In this document: piece by piece, positions 57,401 to 64,000 of the stretch
How the letters are laid out: the number at the start of each line of letters is the position of its first letter
How positions within the stretch are numbered: position 1 is the first letter of the stretch
Assembly: GCA_038503035.1 (NCBI GenBank)
Contig: JAVSML010024708.1
Coordinates: 248,001 to 312,000 of the forward strand
Reading direction: 5' to 3'
Length of the DNA: 64,000 nucleotides
From: Crocodylus rhombifer
Lineage: Eukaryota; Chordata; Crocodylia; Crocodylidae
Translations under genes and position numbers: made by a program
Notes under the pieces: generated by a model
The model's database searches: none
What the model was told of the DNA's origin: nothing
Seen by the model: only the letters and a program-made list of their open reading frames with translations

Positions 57401-58511
57401 TTTGTAGTAGACATCTGAAATTCTTCACAAGAAAAGCCAAGGTCTTTGATACTATTCATTTGTTCCATAATATTCTTGTCAGATTTGGCTGTAATATGAA
57501 CTATTTATCTAGATAAATCTATAGCTATATCTATACACCATTTATTTCCCTTTTGCAGCTTGTGTTGCATGCATACCAAAACACTAAACGACATGAACAT
57601 TCTAATGTTGGACCCATACTATTCCCAAAGCTACTGCACTGCAAGTCTCTAGAGATAGCATTGGTAGTAAAAAAAAATCCCAGAGCTGTCCTACCCCAAG
57701 ATGGAACATGTGACCCCACAAAACAACCTCTTCATTTGAGGATTCTATGAGTGTATCTGAATAGCAATCTCAGCTCATCTCAACAAGATCACTCAAGCTG
57801 CCCCACTTGCTCTCATTTGCACATGTCAAATTGAAGAAGTGCAGGTAAAACCACTCTGGGGTTACTTTCAGCACCCACTCAAGCCATTCAAGAAAGAATG
57901 CAAGGGGAGGCCCCCAGAGCTGCTTTACCACTGCATTTCCTGGGGTTGTAAATGGGGCAGGATGCGTTTCTGCAGGAACATACCAGAGATGCCAGTAAGC
58001 AAGAAATGCCACACTTAGTTGCCTTCAGAGCCTCAACTCCCTTTGCATATACGCACTAAGACTTATCTTCAGTTACAAAAATAAAATCACATACTATTTT
58101 TCTCGGTGAGAACTCTGCCACACAGTGCAGAGAATAGATGAAAAAGCAGACCAAATTAGGATTAAAGTCGGTATTTCCCAACTTCCAAGTCTGCAAGATA
58201 AAAATGTTCTTTCAACATAGGTTGTAGGATGGTTTTATTTAATAATTCCATAATTACAGAACAAAATACAATACTGACTTTAACAAAGAACGTAACAGGT
58301 TGTTGAGTTTTTTTTAACAGATAAATGTGATTGAGTTCTCATATATTTACTGGAGTATATCTAGTTTTTAGTTTACAAGGAAGCCCCCAAAATATGGTTT
58401 TCTTTTATAATTTCACTTAAAAAAAATGCTCAGGTATAATCGCCTTTGATAACAATTTCTCACATAAAATTATGTAAAGGGATAAGCAAAAAATATATAC
58501 AGAAACCATAC
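54453..58511. other. No gene recognised; one weak exon candidate
   Basis: About 4 kb of mostly unique DNA. The plus frame at 54687-55292 (201 codons) is long, but its composition drifts from W/L/F-rich to poly-F/P and I recognise no domain. The minus-strand stretch 56898-57016 is treated in the findings as a possible exon. Confidence 0.4.
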
Positions 58512-59105
58512 ATACTGGTTTTGTTCAAAATCTTCATCAAAGATCTAAAAGATTGGATGGAGTGAACATTCAGCAAGTTTGCAGATGACACTAAGCTGTG
58601 GAGGGGTAGTTGATGTGCTGGGGAGGTAGGGCTAGGATTCGGAGAGACCTCAAAAAATTGGACAGTTGGACCAAAAGAAATCTCATGAGATTCAATAAGG
58701 ACAAGTGCAAAGTCCTGCACTTGGGACGGAACAATCCCATGCACCGGTACAGGCTGAGGGCCGATTGGTTGGGCAGCAGCTCTGTAGAAAACAGACCTGG
58801 GGGTTACAGTGGACAAGGAGGTGAATGTGAGCTAACAGTATGCCCTGGTTGTCAAGGAGGCTAATGACATACTAGGCTGCATTATTAGGAACGCTGCCCG
58901 CTGATCAAGGAAAGCCTTTTTTCCCCTCTATTTGGCACTGGTGATGCCACATATTGAGTACTGTGTCCAGTTTTGGGCCCCCCACTATGGAAAGGACATA
59001 GACAAAGCCCTGACTAGGATGATATAGTTAGGGATGATCCTGCTTTGAGCAAGGGGTTGGACTAGATGACCTCCTGAGGACCCTTCCAACCTTATTTTCT
59101 ATGAT
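58512..59105 (+). mobile_element. Old CR1 LINE 3' fragment
   Basis: Starts within RT (IFIKDLKDW) and keeps SKFADDTKLW (with a stop just before it), NLMRFNKDKCKVLHLGRNN and a 3' UTR GACTAGATGACCTCCTGAGG ending TTCTATGATTCTAA. Several stops, frameshifts and deletions mark it as much older than the copies at 9.3 and 34.1 kb. The tail repeat type (ATTCTATG) is that of another subfamily. Confidence 0.85.
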
Positions 59106-60357
59106 TCTAAAAATATGGCCACGTATATGAATGGTCCTCTCATTTTAAATCAAGAATCACTTTCACAACTAAATTTTGTGTTTGAATAACATAGATCAAT
59201 GGTGACAAAACCGTGTTCCATATACGAATGGAGATCTATGAGGTCATAGTAAGGAGTCCATACTTGATCCACTGACAGCAGTGCTCATGCATTTCAGTTT
59301 GACAGCCTACTGGCCCCAAAAAAGGCAAATGATTAAAAAATCCTCTACATATATTAGTGGCATTAGAAAGTATGCCAAGTACACTGTAACACTGGGCAAT
59401 TGATCCATCTTGCCTAAACTCTCAGATGCACCAGTCAAATTGTATTAATTCTTCACAAAGTTCCATCCGATGCTGGGAGCTAAACAGTAACTATCCTTTA
59501 CTGTTGTCTCCACTTCCATCTCTTAGTGTACTGGTGCACAAAGAAGGGTCAACAGAAATTAGAAACTCACAAAACTATTCAGAGAAACTGGGCTGATGGA
59601 AAAGTAGAGAAAATGCTGGGAGAGGATAATGATACACAGTTTTAAGAGGGGCAGAAGCCTCACAAAGCTTTGTGCAAAGGACCTAAACCTGATCCAAATT
59701 CAGTCTTCAAAATACAAACCTGTATATTGAAACACAAATATTTGCTCCAAATTGCCAAATAACTTAAGATTCCTTGAGTTAAGGAGGACAGACTAGGAGC
59801 ACATTTTTTTGCTGTTGGTTTTTCTGGGGTGGGGGCATGGGGGGGGAAGGAAGAGAGATTCAATCCTAAAACTTCTATAATCTATTTTTGTGTTTCAAAC
59901 ACAACTTTAAATTGTTCTTTTAACAGTGCAATGGTAGTCTAGATGTTTTTTGGATCTTTGTATAAGCTATACTGCTCTTATACTATCTTCCCTGATAAAC
60001 CTATTTTTTGAAGACAGTGTGTTCTTTAAAACAGAAAAAGCTCTCTTCAAAACTAATACTATTCTATAAGGAGAATCTGCTGTGAGGTTGTTCTAAATGT
60101 TTATTACCTCAGAAGAGATATCTAAACTGGTGACTTCCACCGGAACGGTTCTGCAGTTTGCCATCAGTTTAAATGTTTTGATATGGATACTGCAGAAACT
60201 GAAGATGTAATCTTATATAGTATGACTCCTAACAAGTAATATCACATGATGTACAGAACAGACCATATTAGTGATGACAGGACACAAGAAGCTAGCTGAG
60301 ACTCCTGACAGCTACATACGGTAACTAATCCAAATTCAACAATGTGGACACTGAACA
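59106..60357. other. AT-rich stretch, nothing recognised
   Basis: No repeat partner, exon or RNA gene seen. A G-rich run lies near 59826-59848. Confidence 0.5.
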
Positions 60358-60359
60358 TA

Positions 60360-60929
60360 CAGACAGTCCTTGGACTTATGACACAACTGGTTCCCAAATC
60401 TTAAGTTGAAACATGGTAGTCGGAACTGATTTTTCCCATTGGAAACAACGTTATAAATGAAGAATTGGTTCCTGAACCAAGCCCTGATACCCTATTTTCA
60501 CCAAAAATAACGCAAAATTTTGCACTTAATCAATTATAGATGAGTAATATAGCTACATGAATGTATTTATATTGTAAATAGCAATCGCATTGCTTTGGAA
60601 GGACTTCTTTCAGGTGACTTTGCTGGACATTTTGAAGGGCTCTTGGCTCGACTTTTTGAAGGGTTCTTGGCTAGAGTCCTCTCAGGAGTCTTGGCTGCAG
60701 GTTCTTCTGGAGTCTTGTCTGCTTTCTTAAAGAAAGCATCCGAGGAAGTTTGGACAGATGTTCTCCAGGGAGATGGGCGATGCAGCAAACTTGTTCGCTG
60801 GCTTGGCATCGCGTTGGATCAAGTGTTGTAAAGTCAAAACTGAGATCAGAAAGTTGAAACGGAGTGTTAATTTATAAAGGTTGTAAGTGTGAAACGTTAC
60901 TCAAAACGTTTTAAATCAAGGACTGCCTG
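60360..60929. mobile_element. Tigger-like MITE, different family, TA target duplication
   Basis: Ends CAGACAGTCCTTGGACTTA and, inverted, CAGGCAGTCCTTGATTTA, with TA on each side (60358-60359 and 60930-60931). Internal words (TTAAGTTGAAAC, GTTGGTTCC-like, GTTATAAATGAAGAA) fit the style of Tigger MITEs. At 570 bp it has no transposase. A tandem-repeat patch lies at 60594-60735. Confidence 0.75.
60594..60735 (-). repeat. Degenerate short tandem repeats encoding KSP-like units
   Basis: On the minus strand the frame 60567-60809 (80 codons) reads as repeated (A)K(S/N/T)P(S/E)(K/R) units, for example AKSPSK, AKSPER and AKTPER. On the plus strand this shows as repeats of TTCTTGGCT-like words. The repeats sit inside a MITE, so a functional protein is unlikely. 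Confidence 0.5.
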
Positions 60930-60931
60930 TA

Positions 60932-61944
60932 TTGTGATACAACTTTTTAACTCCATTTATACAGCTTTTAAAATGAATGCACGCCACACATTTTCCAAGG
61001 GACTCTTAGAAAACAATAATAATGGATCAAAGTATATAATCCCTTTGAAAATAGAGCAAGCAAATGTTTATTGCAGGGAGCACTACGAAGGTCAGACTGA
61101 CTCCATCTAAGCAGCTGTACAAAGAGAGGTAGCCTGAAGAGGTTCTTCGGACAAATAGATGGACAACAAACATGTTAACAACTAGGGAGCCAAAAGTCAC
61201 ATTATACAATTCCTGATAGTAAAATAGGCATTTCAGTATCAGTTTCTACTTAACTAAGAAGGATCACCTGTGAAAGAATATACATTTCCCACAATTACAA
61301 TTTCTAAAGTTATTCATTTTAGATTATGAATAATTCTGTTGATACTGTACGCTAGTATTAATCATTGATAAACCAAGGCTGATTTAAAGTTTAGCAGAGA
61401 AATCTGAGATGTGTGAACTACCTGTAATAAAGCAATTATTCCTGTAAAGACTCTTTTCATGGTGCTACGAATTTGCATACAAGTTAAATAGCATTGGCTA
61501 CTACACTAACTGCAATGAAGAATTATATGTTCCTATCTTAGGCATGTTTTTAATTTCAGACTATCAAATCAGTTTTCCTAGTTTCAGAAAGTAGCATGAA
61601 AACAAACAAACAAAAACACAACTTATTTGAGGAATGTACATTTAAATTAAAAAAGAGGAAGTTGGGGATAACCCTGTTCTTGCAGGTGCATATCGCTGAC
61701 CTCCAATATTAGCATCTGGACAACTGCCAAAATGGCAAGTAAAGATTTGACATTATTGTAATAGTACGTTGTATGATGAATTGATCTTTTTACAGACAGA
61801 ACAAAACTAACAGAGGAATCATCAGATAATGAAAAAAAAATGTTTTCTACTTGCATTCATACGAAAATATATCCTGTATTTCTCCCTCTATTCTATATAG
61901 CTAGATGAATACAGCCGTCTCATATTGCTGCCTTAATGTGATGG
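60932..61944. other. AT-rich stretch, nothing recognised
   Basis: No supported feature between the MITE and the CR1 tail. Confidence 0.5.
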
Positions 61945-63950
61945 TTTCATAGTTGGTAGGGTCAGAAGGGACCTGAGCAGATCATCAAGTCCAACCCCCT
62001 GCCATGGCAGGAAAGAGTACTGGGGTCAAACAACCCCAGCAAGGTGTTCATCTAGCCTCCTCTTAAAGACCCCCAGGGTAGGAGCCAGCACCACTTCTCT
62101 TGGAAGTTGGTTTCAGATCCTAGCCACCCTAACTGTGAAGTAGCGCCTCCTGATAGCTAGCCTAAGTCTACCCTCTGCCAGCTTGTGGCCGCTATTCCTG
62201 GTCATTCCTGGCGGTCCTTGGGGGAACAGGGACTCCCCCAAAGCCTGCTGGTCCCCTCTGACTAGTTTGTAACAGGCCACTAGATCCCCCCTCAGCCTTC
62301 TCTTGCGGAGGCTGAACAGGTTCAGGTCCCTTAACCTCTCCTCAGAGGGGCTGCCCTGCTGCCCCTGATCATGCGAGTGGCCCTCCTCTGGATCCTCTCC
62401 ATGTTGTCCACATCCCTCCTGAAGTGCGGTGCCCAGAACTGGATGCAGTACTCCAGCTGCGGCCTGACCAGTGCCGCATAGAGGGGGAGGATAACCTCCT
62501 TGGACCTGCTCTAGATGCATCTGTGGATGCATCACAAGTTAAGGTTGGCCTTCCTGACCGCTTCCCCACACTGTCAGCCCATGTTCATTTTGGCATCAAT
62601 AGTAATTCCAAGATCCTTTTCTGCCTCTGCACTGACGAGAAGGGAGTTCCTCAGCCTGTAGGTATGCTGCTGGTTCTTCCTCCCCAGGTGCATCACCTTG
62701 CACTTGTCAGTCTTGCATCCCATCCTATTCTCATCTGCCCACTCTTGTAACCTGTCTAGGTCAGATTGCAGCCTGTTTCTCCCTTCTAGCATGCCCACAT
62801 CCCCCCACAACTTAGTGTCATCTGTGAATTTGAACAGGATGCTTTTTACCCCCTCTTCCAAGTCACTGATGAAGATGTTGAACAATACGGGCCTGAGGAC
62901 TGAGCCCTGGGGGACCCCACCGCCCACATCCCTCCAGGCTGAATAAGACCCGTCCACCACCACTCTCTGGGTGCGACCCTCCAGCCAACTAGTGACCCAT
63001 TTGACTGTGTAGCTGTCAACACCACAGTCCCCTAGTTTTTTTTAATGAGAATAAGGTGACAGACAATGTCAAAGGCCTTCCTACAGTCCAGAAAGACTAC
63101 GTCCACTGCTACCCCTGCATCTAAGGATTTTGTGACCTGGTCATAGAAGGCCACCAGGTTGGTCTGACAGGATCTGCCTCTAATGAACCCGTGTTGGTTG
63201 CCCCTAAGCATGATCTCCCCTGCTGGCCCCTCGTGGACATGCACCAGGATAACTCTCTCAAAAAGCTTCCCCAAGACCAAGGTAAGACTGACTGGCCTAT
63301 AGTTTCCTGGGTCCTCCTTCCTCCCTTTTTTGAAAATGGGAACCACATTGGCCCTTTTCCAGCCCTCTGGCACCATGCCAGACCACCATGAGTGCTTGTA
63401 AAGCATGCCAGGGGTCTTGCAATGACCTCTGCTAATTCCCTCAGCACTCTGGGGTGGAGATAGTCTGGACCAGCTGATTTAAATATGTCCAGTCCCTCCA
63501 GAAGTTCCCTGACTAGATCTTTAATGACCCTAGGCCTGGGTGCACCTCCCCTGGGGCCTACGGGGTCCCAGTGGGAGGGGTGACCTGGTCCCTGCTCAGG
63601 AATATGGAGGCAAAGAAATTGTTAAATAGGTTAGCTTTATCATCTGCTGTGATGACCAGATTTCCTAGCGTGTCTTGCAGAGGCCCCACCTTACCTGGTA
63701 CCCTTTTTACCCCCTATGTATTTAAAAAAGGGCTTCCTGTTATCCTTGACCTGGGTAGCTAGTCCCAGTTCCATCTCCGCCCTGGCCTTCCTGACTGCCC
63801 CCTACACCCCCAAGCAACCAAGGTATAGTCCTCCCTTCCATTGGGCATATGCCTCCTTTTTAGTTAGGAGATGTTCCCATATACTTTTGGTGAGCCATCG
63901 GGACTTTTGTACCCTCTTGCCCCCTTTGACAATGATTTCATCTGCAATAA
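61945..63950 (-). mobile_element. CR1 LINE, minus-strand copy (subfamily 2)
   Basis: Minus-strand order: linker region (KSRWLTKSIWEHLLTKKEAY near 63870; NRKPFFKYIGGKKG near 63720), RT, C-terminal block, 3' UTR (CAGGTCCCTTCTGACCCTACC) and tail at 61945. 5' truncated near 63950, just inside the window. It resembles 7424-7925 (QQALGESLFPQGPPGMTRN, GHKLAEGRL, AIRRRYFTVR) more than the other copies. Confidence 0.9.
62113..63950 (-). pseudogene. CR1 reverse transcriptase remnant with frameshifts
   Basis: Three main open pieces follow on the minus strand. 63406-63032 has NVVPIFKKGRKEDPGNYRPVSL and VDVVFLDCRKAFD (motif A Asp kept). 62963-62574 has GGGVPQGSVLRPVLFNIFISDL and FTDDTKLW (motif C, Thr where the other copies have Ala, both Asp kept). 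62535-62113 has the C-terminal block. Stops and frameshifts separate them, and upstream coding (63450-63950) is broken further. It cannot be expressed as one protein. Confidence 0.88.
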
Positions 63951-64000
63951 TTATAACTTTTGCTTAAGAATGCTGACTATGACTATATTCTCTTAGCAAG

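Noticed and set aside
1..64000. tRNA, rRNA, CRISPR arrays, bacterial-style operons
   Set aside because: None found. No cloverleaf with A/B boxes, no regularly spaced direct repeats, and the sequence is clearly from a vertebrate nuclear genome.

Overview
The window is vertebrate nuclear DNA, most likely from a sauropsid and probably a crocodilian (a turtle is the main alternative). The reasons are several CR1 LINEs of different ages, a Penelope-like (PLE) fragment, hAT and Tigger-type MITEs, a gamma-type endogenous retrovirus (ERV) and no compact genes. No complete host gene is visible. Long AT-rich stretches look intergenic or intronic and are broken up by GC-rich repeat bodies. Two short minus-strand stretches (27688-27771 and 56898-57016) could be host exons, but both are weak candidates.

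Layout. 0-9 kb: a Tigger-like MITE (413-1203), a probable solo LTR (1741-2254), a short hAT MITE (5208-5394) beside a PLE 3' fragment with a decayed hammerhead-like core (5395-5876), and a CR1 3' end (7424-7925). 9-12 kb: a long CR1 (9305-11835) whose ORF2-type frame is interrupted only twice, near its end. 13.4-19.9 kb: a GC-rich block with a perfect 50-bp inverted repeat, then a degenerate provirus with a tRNA-Pro-type primer site at 14034. Its gag is broken. A deletion joins the capsid region to the RT connection/RNase H region. Integrase is frameshifted. Env reads in one frame with two TAG stops. A foldback hAT element sits in the 3' LTR remnant. 20-34 kb: mostly unique AT-rich DNA with MITEs, including a hAT element flanked by perfect 8-bp target duplications (28945-29806).

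34-42 kb: a second CR1 on the minus strand (34130-35620), a near twin of the 9 kb copy with a 200-bp RT deletion, followed by large composite MITEs. 42-54 kb: another foldback hAT with perfect 8-bp target duplications (47757-48527), further hAT-like fragments, a dispersed repeat at 46.2 and 50.7 kb, and a second Tigger-like copy (53526-54450). 54-64 kb: mostly unique DNA, an old CR1 fragment (58512-59105), a third TA-flanked MITE (60360-60929) with KSP-like tandem repeats, and a minus-strand CR1 of another subfamily (61945-63950).

Nothing here works together as a pathway. What the window records is successive transposition: nesting (hAT into ERV LTR), internal deletion (ERV, CR1) and inverted duplication (foldback hATs, the 13.6 kb hairpin). 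All calls come from reading the sequence; family names rest on recognised motifs and were not checked against a database.
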